The notes under the pieces: model-generated
What the model saw: only the letters and a program-made list of their open reading frames with translations
The model's database searches: none
Told to the model about the DNA's origin: nothing
Assembly (NCBI GenBank): GCA_009809945.1
Contig: WTPW01001144.1
Location: forward strand, 1-64,000
Direction of reading: 5' to 3'
Length of the DNA stretch: 64,000 nucleotides
From: Gigaspora margarita
Lineage: Eukaryota; Glomeromycota; Glomeromycetes; Diversisporales; Gigasporaceae
Shown: piece by piece, positions 34,039 to 44,875 of the stretch
How positions within the stretch are numbered: the stretch's first letter is position 1
How the letters are laid out: every line of letters begins with the position of its first letter
Translations under genes and position numbers: made by a program

Positions 34039-34344
34039 TTAATATCATGCCCTTTGGATTGTATAATGCTCCTGCTACCTTTCAATGCTTTATGAACCAG
34101 GTTTACAAAGGCATTGCCTATAAATATGGTATAGTATACCTAGATGATACAAATGTCTTTACTTGAATATTTGATAATCATATTAAACATTTATGAGAAG
34201 TCTTTACAAGAATATAAAATACCAGATTAAAGCTGAAAAGTATAATTTTTATTTACCTTTCTTAGAACATATTATCAAAGAAAAAGGAATCCTTCCAGAC
34301 CCAGACAAGATAACTGCTGTTCAATGCATCCAACCACTCATATA

Positions 34345-34790
34345 TTCACAATTATTTCTAGTATAACTTCTATTAGCAAGGATTTTATTTTTGGCACACT
34401 ATTCATTAACTAGGATAAAATCTGTGCCATCTTTATTTTGTATAGTAACCATCAAATTTTTTGAATATTTAAAAGATTTTATAATTAGAACATCAACAAT
34501 AGTTTAGAGAAATTTTCTCACAATTGTTTTTGAAATATGTTAATATTTTTTTTTTTGTTTGATTGATTTTCTATTTATAAGAATATTGTCTTTTGTTGTT
34601 AATTTACTTGATAAATTTATATTATTTGTTCAAATATTAATTGAGTTTCTTGCTACTAATATTTGAAACATAATAGATTCTTTCTCATCTACTATATGAA
34701 CATAAATCAGATCAATTTTCTAATCATCTTTGATATTAAAAAAAATTGTAAAACTTTTAGAATAAAAGTAATCATGTAAAAAAAAAATAG
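34345..34790 (-). pseudogene. Unrecognised decayed minus-strand coding-like piece
   Basis: Read on the minus strand, 34,790 to 34,345 gives stretches such as Val-Asp-Glu-Lys-Glu-Ser-Ile-Met-Phe-Gln-Ile-Leu-Val-Ala and Gln-Asn-Lys-Asp-Gly-Thr-Asp-Phe-Ile-Leu-Val-Asn-Glu, interrupted by several stops. The composition is more protein-like than its surroundings. No family recognised; 34,790-34,905 shows nothing. Confidence 0.25.
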
Positions 34791-34907
34791 AGAGAATTAA
34801 ATAAATAATTAAAGCAAAAAAATAGCCAATTTATTTACTAACACTACATTAATACAATTATCAGGCACTACAGTAAATATTTTAGCAACTTTTTAATAAT
34901 AACAATT

Positions 34908-35520
34908 TTTTAATTAGGATTTCCTTATTGTTTTTGAAAATAATTTCATAGTAAAAATCTTCTTTAGTATATAGAATATTCACTTTTATAATGTTACCGT
35001 ATCCTATCATGAATAAGCACCCCCTTTTTTGAAATTTCAAACTCAACGTTCTTGATAACTATCTAATCAAACTTAATAAAAATTTTTTTATTTAAATTTT
35101 ATAGATCTATAAAATTTAAATAAAAAAATTTTTATTAAGTTTGATTAGATAGTTATCAAGAACGTTGAGTTTGAAATTTCAAAAAAGGGGGTGCTTATTC
35201 ATGATAGGATANCAATTTTTTAATTAGGATTTCCTTATTGTTTTTGAAAATAATTTCATAGTAAAAATCTTCTTTAGTATATAGAATATTCACTTTTATA
35301 ATGTTACCGTATCCTATCATGAATAAGCACCCCCTTTTTTGAAATTTCAAACTCAACGTTCTTGATAACTATCTAATCAAACTTAATAAAAATTTTTTTA
35401 TTTAAATTTTATAGATCTATAAAATTTAAATAAAAAAATTTTTATTAAGTTTGATAAGATAGTTATCAAGAACGTTGAGTTTGAAATTTCAAAAAAGGGG
35501 GTGCTTATTCATGATAGGAT
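34908..35520 (+). repeat. 304-bp direct duplication with a single N at the joint
   Basis: The segment beginning CAATTTTTTAATTAGG at 34,909 is repeated at 35,213 almost base for base, with one N at 35,212. Each copy ends in the hairpin with CACCCCCTTTTTTGAAA arms. The N and near identity suggest a scaffolding artefact at a hairpin rather than a real tandem duplication. Confidence 0.8.
35312..35519. mobile_element. TA-flanked foldback MITE, 208 bp
   Basis: TCCTATCATGAATAAGCACC and its perfect complement are the ends, TA on both sides (35,310-35,311 and 35,520-35,521). The arms pair for about 100 bases each around TATAGATCTATA. A second, probably artefactual copy is at about 35,008-35,210. The arms contain AAGTTTGATTAGATAGTTATC, quoted in part (TTTGATTAGATAGTTATC), the shared module. 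Confidence 0.8.
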
Positions 35521-36048
35521 ATGGTATATCCTTTACTTTAATCTTATTTGGTAGGTGAATTATTTCTAATTATATCTTTTAAATGTCCAATTAAAATAGG
35601 CATTATTCATAGTGATATCTATGTAAAGCAAATTCATATTTGTTACCATAGACAAGTCAAAAAATTTTTTCATGCTAACAATAAAATAAGTTAGCATGAA
35701 TGTTAATATCAAAGGATGATTATTTGTTTATATTTGTGTTTTAACTAAATATTAAAGTAGCCATTGTTCTAATTGATATGTAAAGGTTGCTTCATATGTT
35801 GTGATAGTTTATTGTTTAAATTTATTAATACCAGTGAGTGTAATAAAATGTGAGTGCACTTTTTCTATATTTTTTTTGTATGTGGGTGATGAATTGGCAA
35901 GATATTTCTTTGAGACAGATCATGTTTGGCCTTGGTTGTTCACTTTTGCCATGGCTCATATTGGTTTCTTGTATTAAGATATTTTATTTATTTTTATAGA
36001 TGGTATTAGTTAGCTTAGCAGCTTCATAATAATGACTCTGGATATTCT

Positions 36049-36212
36049 GAACTGCTTCTAATCTTATTGATAGTTGTTGTAAAGTCCTTTAAGAATTCTT
36101 TCTTTCCTTGTTTAGAGTTTTTATTTACTGCAACTGCTTCTAATGTCATTGTTTCATCATTGTAAACCCTTTAATTCTTTCTTTTCTCTGCTTTAGAGTT
36201 ATTCACTGCACT
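36049..36212 (+). repeat. Tandem duplication (~85 bp) with CTGCTTCTAAT start
   Basis: ACTGCTTCTAATCTTATTG...TTTAGAGTT...TTTACTGCA is followed directly by ACTGCTTCTAATGTCATTG...TTTAGAGTT...TTCACTGCA. Two diverged copies. Non-coding. Confidence 0.65.
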
Positions 36213-36239
36213 TCTTAAATATTTCATATTATTTATATG

Positions 36240-36690
36240 AAGTGTGCCTACTAATATTTTATTTTTTATTTTTTTTTTTAATCTAAAATTATGATAATAA
36301 ACCTAGGGAATTGGTATAATAATTATGCAAGATGTATCTATTCAATATAGCACTTTGCAAAGTGCATTAGCTAATGTTTTGTTTTTTTTTCTTCTGCTCA
36401 AGTTTATTATACTAAAATTTGATTATTCAATGGTATCATTTGCAAGAGAAGCTCACTAGTATTTTTCTATTAATGTGAAGTTATGATTATAAAAATCTAA
36501 CAGAAGATAGCATCTAATCTTGCAAAGTATATTTCTGCAAAGTGAATCTATTAGTGTTTTATTTTCTTATAATCCAAAATCACAATAACAATAATTAATA
36601 AAATTAGCATTGTGGTCCTGCAGGTATGTTTATTTTGTGTGGTACTTTGGTACTGCATGTCTGCTAATGTGTTTTTTTTTTTGACCTAAG
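36240..36690 (+). repeat. Degenerate repeat, TGCAAAGTGCATCTACTAGTG unit
   Basis: Variants of GCAAAGTGCAT (two parts: TGCAAAGTG, CATCTACTAGTG) followed by TTTTATTTTCTT and ATCTAAAATTA recur at roughly 36,240, 36,355, 36,530 and 36,655. The same unit recurs at 45,970-46,270, on the far side of the 6.6-kb element. Confidence 0.5.
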
Positions 36691-36964
36691 ATGTTCCAAC
36701 AAAATCCAAGGAGATTGTCAAATATTCTAATGACATGCCTGTGAATATTTTTTTATATTTGATATGTACAGATTGATTGATGCAGTGTTGTAAGCATAGA
36801 CTGATTGATAAGCCATACAAGTTTGGGTCTTTATTTTTGTGAAGGTTAATAATTAATTATATGCTATAACAGTTAAGGGTCATGCTAGATCTATTTGGAT
36901 TGTATTAATGCCTTATCTATGCCAGTATTTGTATTAGGTTGACATGGGTTACAACTTCAATTAC

Positions 36965-37248
36965 TTGTAGTTCATATTATATCATGACAAGTTGTGTGCT
37001 CTATTGCAGTTACTTAAGGTTTGCATTGACTATCGCATATGAAAGAAAGAAATTTCATAACAGCATTCAACAATCTGCCTTGATAGTCCAATGTTGTGAC
37101 CCTATACTGGTTTTGTGCGATATGATAAAAAAACATTCATATAGTGAAAATAAATGGTATCTTGTCACATGTTAGTTCATAAAAAAGCTTTGCAAATCTG
37201 TAGAGTATATTTCTTGATGCTCAGTTACTAGAGGTTAGAGCCTTATAA
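36965..37248 (+). repeat. Tandem duplication, copy A (uninterrupted)
   Basis: 284-bp unit starting TTGTAGTTCATATTATATC and ending AGAGCCTTATAATT. A second copy follows at 37,249 and is interrupted by the 702-bp element. In this copy the target is a single GTCCAATG (37,086-37,093). The 78-codon frame across it has no recognisable product. Confidence 0.8.
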
Positions 37249-37378
37249 TTGTAGTTCATATTATATCATGACAGGTTGTGCACTCTATTGCGGTTACTTA
37301 AGGTTTGTATTGACTGTCACATATGAAAGAAAGAAAATTTTATAACAGCATTCAACGATCTGCCTTGATAGTCAAATG

Positions 37379-38080
37379 CATTGTATTTGATTCCCCGAAA
37401 GCTATTTACTCGCCAGCTCATTTTACTGACCCCATATTCCTGACAGAATGTTTTGCCTACAGCATTTTTTGTTAACAGAATCTTTCCTCGACATACCATG
37501 TTTTTGACCTCCCCTTTCCTTGACAGGACATATTTTCGAAAAGACATTTTACTGACATGACGTATTTCAGAAAGAACATTTTTCTGACATGACATGTTTC
37601 TGACATCTTTTTCTGACAAGATCTTTCCCCGATTAGAATTTTGTTTAAATAGGTAGAGTGATATATTCGTGTTNATNACATCACATNATTAAGCACTCNG
37701 CCTAAATTAGNGTTAGNGTTAGGGTTAGATTAGGGTTAGGTGATAGTATAATTTAGGCCGAGTTGATAGTGCTAGTAAACAAATGAAGTAGTTGCATGAT
37801 TTCACGTGATGTGATGATCACTAGGTTTATCATTCTTTGTCGGAAAAAGTGCATTCAATAAAACTTAGTGTCAGAGAAAAGTCAAAATAGAAATATGTCA
37901 TGTCAGATAAATGTCTTGTCGAAAATATGAGATTTCTAGGAAAGGGGATGTTGAAAACATGGTATGTCGAGAAAAGATTCTGTCAACAAAAAGTGCTGTA
38001 AATGAAACATTCTGTCAGGGATATGGGGTCGGTAAAATGAGCTGGCAGGTAACTAACTTTCGGGGAATCATACCAGAATT
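37379..38080. mobile_element. TIR element, 702 bp, 8-bp TSD, with paralogous empty site
   Basis: GTCAAATG flanks both sides (37,371-37,378 and 38,081-38,088), while copy A of the host repeat has one GTCCAATG at that place. The arms pair through TGATTCCCCGAAAG, CCAGCTCATTTTACTGACC, ACATACCATGTTTT and GACAGGA... for about 200 bases each. The centre has an inverted GCCTAAATTA around TTAGGG-like words. No transposase. The short frames in the arms on both strands are shadows. Superfamily uncertain (8-bp duplication, but ends are not YAGTG). Confidence 0.85.
37700..37760. repeat. Hairpin with TTAGGG-like loop
   Basis: GCCTAAATTAG (37,700) and TAATTTAGGC (37,749) enclose GTTAGGGTTAGATTAGGG-type sequence with several N. 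Telomere-like, but interstitial and short. A related stretch is at 49,045-49,120. Confidence 0.55.
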
Positions 38081-38249
38081 GTCAAATGTTGTGACCCTAT
38101 ACTGGTTTTGTGCAACATGATAAGAAAGCATTCACGTAGTGAAAATAAATGGTATCTTGTCATATGTTAGTTCATGTAAAAGCTTTGCAAATCTGTAGAG
38201 TATACTTCTTAATGCACAGTTACTAGAGGTTAGAGCCTTATAATTGTAT

Positions 38250-38660
38250 TTTTTTAGCCTTGTGATAACACTCTATGATACTCAAACAGCTGGATATGAG
38301 AAGGTCTTTAATGTCAGCCTTCAATGGTAAACCTTCTCTGTTCTAACTATAATTGATCAAAATAAATAAATAATGTTCTTGTGTTGTACGCTAATTCAAT
38401 TCTATTTATGCAGAGTAAGGCAGAATGTAAAACCATCTAATGTACTTGAGGTTTGTCTTTCTAAAAGACCATATGAGTTGGCTTGAAATGCCTTACATAG
38501 GGACCGGTGCTCTGAAAATATTACCTATGCATCTTAGGTCCAGTTCCTCTTGGTAATCCTCGCAAAAGATGTGTAAGCTTGGTTTTTTTTTTAATTATCA
38601 TAATTCTCTGAACAATAATAGCTTAGTTAAAACTATTTCTGAGATGTATTATATATAATA
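38250..38660. other. Unassigned non-coding stretch
   Basis: Mixed-composition sequence, less AT-rich at 38,400-38,570. No reading frame, element ends or RNA gene that I can support. A TTTATGCAG-AG junction at about 38,412 resembles a 3' splice site but nothing else confirms an exon. Confidence 0.3.
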
Positions 38661-38661
38661 T

Positions 38662-38822
38662 ATCTATGCAGTTTCTATTCTCTATACTTTAGTCTATTTC
38701 CTTCTGATATATGCAGTAGGGATTTACTTTATTAACGGCGAATCTGTGCAATTTCTATTCTCTATACTTTAGTCTATTTCCTCCTGATATATGGTAATAG
38801 GGGTTTACTTTATTAACAGTGA
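38662..38822 (+). repeat. 80-bp tandem duplication
   Basis: ATCTATGCAGTTTCTATTC... at 38,662 and ATCTGTGCAATTTCTATTC... at 38,742 share CTATACTTTAGTCTATTTCC and TTTACTTTATTAAC. Two copies, about 90 per cent alike. Confidence 0.8.
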
Positions 38823-39257
38823 GTCAAATGGCATGTACAGTTTGGATATAAGATAAATGATCACTTCTTGCAACTTGGGACTTGTTGATATTAGCATTAG
38901 AGTTGCCTGCCTTATTAAGTTTATTAGAATTTGGAAGGTTCAACTCTCATCTCTATGATTTTTGCTGTAATAAGTGCAATTGTTGTAATGATTAATAGTT
39001 AGGGTTAGGGTTATAATAGGTGTAAGGGTTGTAATTAGGGATGGGCACAGTCCGGTCATGACCAGTCATGACCAGTCAATTACCGTGACTGATATTAGCC
39101 AGTCAGAGCGGTTTGACCGACCATTAAGATTTTGCCCAATGCCAAATTCTTAATATACTGGCTAATAAATGAATAATTATTGCTTAAAATTTGTAACGGT
39201 GTATCTGTATCATATAAGTGAACAATAATGATAAATATAACAATAATGAGTATATAA

Positions 39258-39799
39258 ATTAATTCATGATCCGTATACCAACCAGTGAAAATATATAGTA
39301 AAATGTAGGGTAAATTAATTAGTGTTTTTTCAAATTTCAGGAATCTGGCACTGTCCGAGCAATAGCAACTTTTTTTACTAAGCTAACCTTTCTTTTCTAC
39401 TAAACGAAAGTTGTAGAGCACATTCTTGCAATTCTAACCATGGTAAAATCATTAAAATTGGCCCAGTAGATCACAAGATATTGTTAAAAATGTTTTGCGA
39501 CCATATTAAGTTCCTATGTAAACAATATTATTGTTTACATAGGAACTTTATATAGTTGCAAAACGTTTTTTAACGATATCTTGTGATCTACTGGGCCAAT
39601 TTTAATGATTTTACCATGGTTAGAATTGCAAGAATGTGCTCTACAACTTTCGTTTAGTAGAAAAGAAAGGTTAGCTTAGTAAAAAAAGTCGCTATTGCTC
39701 GGACAGTGCCAGATTCCTAAAATTTGAAAAAACACTAATTAATTTACCCTATATTTTACTATATATTTTCACTGGTTGGTATACGGATCACGAATTAAT
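39258..39799. repeat. Long palindrome (270-bp arms), TTAATTCRTGATCCG ends
   Basis: ATTAATTCATGATCCG (39,258) pairs with CGGATCACGAATTAAT (to 39,799), and the arms stay complementary to the centre at AACAATATTATTGTTT near 39,530. Flanks GTATATAA (39,250) and GTATATCA (39,800) agree at 7 of 8 and may be a target duplication. The arms contain AAAGTTGTAGAGC, ATCATTAAAATTGGCC and CAGTAGATCACAAGATAT, the shared module. Non-coding. Confidence 0.85.
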
Positions 39800-39854
39800 G
39801 TATATCACATAATCTAAAAATTTTTTAGGCAGTGTTTAAACCCGGTTGAGAAAT

Positions 39855-39962
39855 ACCTTGTTCATAATTCTAGCCAAATTTGCAGATTATTTGGCCAGAA
39901 TTATAACAAACAATTTTAATTCCAGTCAAATGATCTGCAATTTTAACAGAATTGTATGCGAT
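39855..39962. repeat. Foldback, CAAATTTGCAGATYATTTGGCC arms (copy 1)
   Basis: GCCAAATTTGCAGATTATTT on the left pairs with CAAATGATCTGCAATTTTAA on the right, 108 bases in all. A better copy is at 45,353-45,443. Both lie near the ends of the 6.6-kb element. Confidence 0.65.
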
Positions 39963-40247
39963 GGGTTTCTTTTGGGTACAAATAAGGGGACATATAAAGC
40001 GGAGGCAAACCAAATTTAATAATTTTTTAATTAACTTTAGGGTTAGGGTCATCCTATATTAGGGTTAGATTAGGTCTTAGGTAGATATATATTTAATGCC
40101 CTTATGCAACAATCTTAATTTTGTAACACACAGACTTTCTATCCTAGTAATTGCTGCTTTGATTAGATAATATATTTACATTTTTATATAGCGAAAAACT
40201 GTCTAAAAAAGAATATTTGATGTGTTGCAAAGTTAAGAGCGTTGTAT

Positions 40248-40332
40248 ATATTTATTTCTCTTGCTCTTGCTCTTGCATGTGCTCTTGCATATGCTCTTGC
40301 TAGTGCTCTTGCTCTTGCTCTTGCTCTTGATG
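40248..40332 (+). repeat. (CTTGCT)n hexanucleotide microsatellite
   Basis: CTCTTGCTCTTGCTCTTGCATG... with CTTGCATATG and CTTGCTAGTG variants, about 13 units. Frames on both strands across it (Ala/Leu or Ala/Arg repeats) are artefacts of the repeat. Confidence 0.95.
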
Positions 40333-40339
40333 CCAATAA

Positions 40340-42220
40340 ACTAGTGCAATGTTGTAAAAAAAACTCCTTGTGCTCTAATAGAAGACTATGCATCTTTATT
40401 GATATTTTAGAAAAAGTTACATGCTCTTTATGAATTTGTTAACCATGTTATCATTATTTTTTTAATTTTAATTTTTTACCTTTTGGATTTTTTATCGTGC
40501 AGATGAAATGATAATCTATAATAAATGATTCAATCGTTTTTACGCTTCTTTATTCGAGTTGACGTAAAGTCAACAGATGAAAAAGATGCTAAGCATGTTG
40601 TTGCGCATCATGGAACCATCAACTAGAACAAATCAGGTCCAGATAATCAAAGGAGGTGAGTATGATTTGAATAACTTTCCATAAGCAGTAATCAATAACT
40701 TGATAAAGGCGACAATGAGAACAAAGATAAATCCATGGAAAATGCAAACTGGCCTTATGCCAACGATTGCTCACTCAACTGCGACAGACCACAATTTTGA
40801 CCCAACTCTCCCTCCCAAAAGAATCTGGCCATTCTTATAATATCAATATAACGTGTTTATACTGTCACAATTAAAAATTTTAACTCTTGACTTAAATGCG
40901 AATTGGTAACACCAGAAGATTCCAGTGATCCAAGCCATCTGAAATTACAAGGCATTTGGTTGTGGCAGAGGCTTTGAGATAATATTTGTTGTTTGTATGC
41001 AATGGGCAGAGGCACAGAGATGACGTAGAAAGGCTTTAATTATTTTGGAGCATCAATGCTCGCGGTCTGAAAGCTCGAATGCTTCAAAGCCTTAAGGTAA
41101 AAAGAATCATTAAAGCGAAGTAGTTCTTAATAACTCAGAAAGTATTTAAAGCCTGAGTTTTTGTGCTACTATGATTTATTCAGACTTGTATGAATTAGAT
41201 TAGAATGACTTAATTAAATAGTTTTAATAATAATCGAATTTTAGTTTATTTTATAATTTATTATTTTATCATTATATTGTTTAGTGTAGTCTTTATTGTT
41301 ATTATTATAATAAATTACCCCCGATGTTTAATTAATTACATCATATATGTCTTATTTAAATCAATCACGTAGATTGATTAAATTAAGTGATAACTCTGAC
41401 CCTGATAAATTAATTCCTGTAACATCATAGATCTGTGCACAATCGATATATATTTAAACCCAAGTGAACCATCGGAGCTAAATTGGACCTATATCCATTA
41501 TTGCTCTCCCAACCGATGGTCACAATACTGATGCCAGCTGGCATTATGCAGGTGGTTAGCGTTAAGCCACAAAAATGCAACAAACTCAATGATTTTACAG
41601 GGTTGTCCCAAAATTTCAGGTCGGATGCGTCAGATCTAGCAAAATTTTTTATGATCTTTAGACAAAATTTATAGATTCCAATTCTGCTGACCATAATTCT
41701 GATGCACTCCGATGTATCCCAACCTGGGAGCATATCCTGTTTCAGCTTCAACAACTAATATAATCTGCATCTATCAAATAAAATTAAACTCCAGTATATC
41801 AGACCAGACTATTCCAATTATAAGAAACATGCATGAATACTTTTCAAAAAACAACTCGATTTTAATAATTTTTTACTATGTGATTTAATTTTAGCATGTA
41901 ATTTTATTTTTAGCATTTTTACCATCATTGTATTCTATTTCCTTATTTGTATAACATATTAAAATATAATTAGCTAATACATTACTTCAGGTACGTTGAC
42001 TTGAGTAACCTCACTAAGAATGTAATAATGCCTAATACTAGAAAGGTAAGATTAACTACAATTATGGAAGGTATGTACAACTTAATGAATTATGCAGTAG
42101 AAAAAAAATTGAAAAAATATAATGCAAAACGGAAAAGACTGAACAGAAATTAAATGATTACATTAAATATTCATACATGTAGTCATTAAAGTGAACAAAT
42201 TAAACTTCATAATGATTTCA
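40340..42220. other. Unassigned, less AT-rich interior of 6.6-kb element
   Basis: 40,550-41,110 and 41,430-41,760 have noticeably more G and C than the surroundings. Frames here (minus 41,425-41,754, 109 codons; plus 41,483-41,674) match no family I know. ATCGGTTGGGAGA at 41,500-41,516 (as its complement) reappears at 46,890-46,905. This could be captured host DNA or decayed transposase; I cannot tell. Confidence 0.3.
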
Positions 42221-42225
42221 GTTAA

Positions 42226-42585
42226 GGTCACATAAAGCTGATTTTTCTTTGCATTACATTGACTCTGAAATCATGGGTCAGTTGGTTGGATATTTTTTTA
42301 AATTAACTAAATTAATAGGATAATGCTTACATTTGAGGTTATATAAGGTTAATTTTTTCTTTTGCACAATAAAGAATCAAAAATTAGGTCAGAAATCATA
42401 TTTTTTCTGTCATTCCTATTAGACAATTACAGAAATTAAGATCTCCATCACCAGATGAGAATATCGGGAAAAAATAAATATCAAATATTGAATTGGCACA
42501 ATTGAGATTTAAAAAAAAAAATAGATTGGCAATATAAAACGCAAATTAACTTTTATGGCCTAATACAAATAATAAAGTGAACAGA
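42226..42585. repeat. Foldback family TAAGGCYACRCAAAGTTGATTTTT (copy 1)
   Basis: Left AAGGTCACATAAAGCTGATT and right AATTAACTTTTATGGCCTAA are inverted; inside are GCACAATTGAGATTTAAAAA and AGACAATTACAGAAATTAAG. Relatives: 50,028-50,270, 50,501-50,740 and 52,945-53,326. Confidence 0.65.
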
Positions 42586-43019
42586 ATTAAACTTCATACT
42601 TAGCTTGAAACACAATTGTTAAAATGAACAGAATTAAATTTCATACTCACACTTTGTACTGTCATTGCAGCTATATTGCCTAATCACCAAATGAGAGGCC
42701 CTTCTATTGCCCGAATAGTTGTGAATCCTACCTGTACTTACCAATATCTAAACAAGCAATAATATATTGCTCTAGAAAAAAGGATAATCTTTTTAGTAAC
42801 TCGATTCCAATAATCAGACGCAATTACAACATTAAGCAATAAATACCCGCATCTAAGGTTGGGGCAGCAAATCAAATATGCAGTTCATAAAGGCTTCCAA
42901 TCTTGCTTTTGACAAATTCCACAAATTACTGTAGCACCAATAATTGTTTATTACAAAGAAATCTGCATACTAACAATTACTTTAAAGATACCGCATTTCA
43001 TCGACATTTGCTTCACTAG

Positions 43020-43250
43020 CTAGCTTATTTTACAGATAATTAGTTTACAAACAAGGTCATTTCATAATTAACCAACTCATATAACTTGATTCTACATTTA
43101 ATTCTAATAATAATGATTAGAATTACTTTGCAAATTAAGTTGTCAGTAAAACATATTATTTACAAAACAACTTAACTGTAAATTGATCATCTGTAAACTA
43201 AGCTTATTAGTAAAACAAATGTCAGTAAAATGTGATGTCTTCGAGGTGAT
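43020..43250. repeat. Foldback repeat, TTACAGATAA family (copy 2)
   Basis: GACATTTG...AGCTTATTTTACAGATAA on the left and CATCTGTAAACTAAGCTT...AACAAATGTC on the right are inverted, around TAGAATTACTTTGCAAA. Matches 12,890-13,150 and 50,850-51,080. Confidence 0.6.
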
Positions 43251-43254
43251 TGCA

Positions 43255-44310
43255 GGTAAGTTGACCAAGGCAGAATGAAACTAATTACTAAGCAAAAGTC
43301 GAACCCAAGATCAAAAAAAAAAAAAACAAACAGAAATTCTCATGAACAATGAAGCTATGACAAAAATGCAAAAATTCCAAAAAAATATGAATTTAAAAAT
43401 TTGATGATCAATTGCATTATTTTTGAAATTAATAATCTTTAACATCATAATGATAAATTTCATATAGAATATAGTCATAATGATTATCAATTAATGATAA
43501 CATCTATTAACATCTATTTTACATTTGGTTGAAATATTTACATAATATTTAACACATACAATTTCATGTTTTAATAAATGTAAATAATTAAACACGATAA
43601 TGGCTATAATCGTTTGTAAAATTTTACACCAATTGAAATATCTGCTACAACATACACATATACATATATACATTCGTATATTCATGTAGGTTTTTCACAC
43701 ATATAGGAATAAATACTATCATTAATACTATATACTCAAAGGGACTTAACCCTTTAAAGCAGACAAACTGAAATCACAATTCTCACTATAAGACTCTCTC
43801 ACTAAGACTTACCAGACAAGTTGAACTCATTTACACTCACATTACACATGCACATGAACAAAGAATCCTTTTCGTGTAAACGAATTGTTATATATTACAT
43901 ATTGTAAAAAAAAAAAAATAAGTTCAAACTCATAATACTATTTAGCCTATCACTCAACTAATGAAAGTCATCACCTATAATCAAAGCAATACGTTAACCA
44001 GAATATTTTAATATTTAATATTTATCAATCGTAAATTTAATTTTCTTCATTTACTACATATGTACATACAACACTTTTTAAATAACAATCAACAGAAAAC
44101 TTATAATCATTTCATCATAATGACATATCTAATCCAATTACACCATTTGAAATTAAAAAATTAACTTCTTTCCAATAATGGATAAACGATATTCATAACT
44201 TTTACTGTAAAAGAATTCTGAAGAAATCAGCATAGGCAACATAGATAAAATCGATTGAAACCATCTCTCTACGCATTTCATATTACACATTTAACGTAAT
44301 CATACTAATA
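43255..44310. repeat. Ancient duplicated segment (copy 1 of 2)
   Basis: Matches 51,090-51,800 in the same orientation and order: AAAAATTTGAT, CATCATAATGATAAATTTC, TTTAATATTTATYRATCG, AACTTCTTTCCAATAATGG, ACCATCTCT-TACRCATTTCAT. Diverged by many small changes. Together with the preceding foldback families the similarity spans about 42.2-44.3 kb versus 50.5-51.8 kb. Non-coding in both copies. Confidence 0.55.
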
Positions 44311-44629
44311 TACAGAAGTGGGAGACAAGAAAAAAAATTATTCATTACAGTAGTACAAATTCTAATTTTTTAATAAACTAAGCATGTGAGATAAAAACTT
44401 AGGGTTAGAGAACATTAGAGTCTATAGGGTTAGAATGATGCTTACTATATATAAAATTTCATTCTGTCATTTTTAATTGGTGTATCAAGATTGATTTAAA
44501 CATTGGTTTTTGCATATTTTCGCTTTTTTCTTCTTCTACACATGTTTGGATTCTTTGTCAGGTTGCACTCTCTGACTGCTATTTCCTCTCCAGGATTTGT
44601 ATTACCACACAAATAAGTGGATGCAGTAA

Positions 44630-44697
44630 ATTGGTATGGGTAAATGTTCAGTAATGCACAAACAAATAAAGTTTGTGCTTGCATACCAAATACCAAT
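44630..44697. repeat. Small hairpin ATTGGTATG...GCACAAAC
   Basis: ATTGGTATG and GCACAAAC pair with GTTTGTGC and CATACCAAATACCAAT within 68 bases, a compact stem-loop inside the 6.6-kb element. Confidence 0.6.
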
Positions 44698-44755
44698 AAA
44701 AGACACTTGGATCATATTTTAAATAGAAACACATTAAAAATTTTTTTTATCAATC

Positions 44756-44875
44756 AAAAATATATACTTATTTGATCGATCAATATTATCGATCATTGAT
44801 TGACCTATTGTTGTTTGAGCCCATTAATTGATGCTCAATCATTGATCTAAGTCGATCAATGATTGAGTGTCTTAT
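44756..44875. repeat. GATCAATGATTGAC cluster
   Basis: GATCGATCAATATTATCGATC, quoted in parts (GATCGATCAATA, CGATCATTGATTGA), and CTCAATCATTGATC recur within 120 bases. They resemble the subterminal words of the 10,840-15,342 element, so this may be a small relative. Confidence 0.4.

Larger units (their letters stand above)
15588..34340 (+). mobile_element. Ty3/Gypsy fossil 1, scattered by nested insertions
   Basis: Plus-strand order: LTR (15,588-16,044), leader, gag-like region (about 19,000-20,260), aspartic-protease-like region (about 20,990-21,270), cysteine-rich region (about 30,260-31,560), and reverse transcriptase pieces (about 32,030-32,776 and 34,043-34,340). Family is Ty3/Gypsy from the gag and RT wording. 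It is old and heavily broken, with dozens of breaks, and has been pushed apart by at least ten later insertions (MITEs, hAT-like elements, a TTAA element). The 3' end and second LTR are not seen. Linking all parts to one original copy rests on order and strand and is an inference. Confidence 0.6.
32030..34340 (+). pseudogene. pol: Reverse transcriptase pieces of fossil 1
   Basis: Plus-strand words typical of Ty3/Gypsy RT: Leu-Ile-Arg-Glu-Ser-Ser-Ser-Pro-Trp-Ala (about 32,510), Arg-Tyr-Arg-Thr-Tyr-Lys before the interruption, then Met-Pro-Phe-Gly-Leu with Ala-Pro-Ala-Thr-Phe (34,047-34,085) and Tyr-Leu-Asp-Asp (about 34,137). Interrupted by the TTAA-flanked element at 32,781-34,038. Broken and old; nothing of RNase H or integrase follows. 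Confidence 0.75.
37249..38248 (+). repeat. Tandem duplication, copy B (interrupted)
   Basis: Left part 37,249-37,378 and right part 38,081-38,248 match copy A in order, separated by the inserted element. Its right part again runs through GTTGTGACCCTATACTGG and TGGTATCTTGTCA. Confidence 0.8.

Noticed and set aside
37700-40070. TTAGGG words as a telomere
   Set aside because: Only one to three units, interrupted, and well inside the sequence; interstitial telomere-like motifs at most.
40184-40433. Ala/Leu- and Ala/Arg-rich frames
   Set aside because: Translations of the CTTGCT microsatellite.
41425-41754. 109-codon minus frame as a host gene
   Set aside because: No recognisable domain, no start context or introns to support it, and it lies inside a transposon; kept only as an unassigned stretch.
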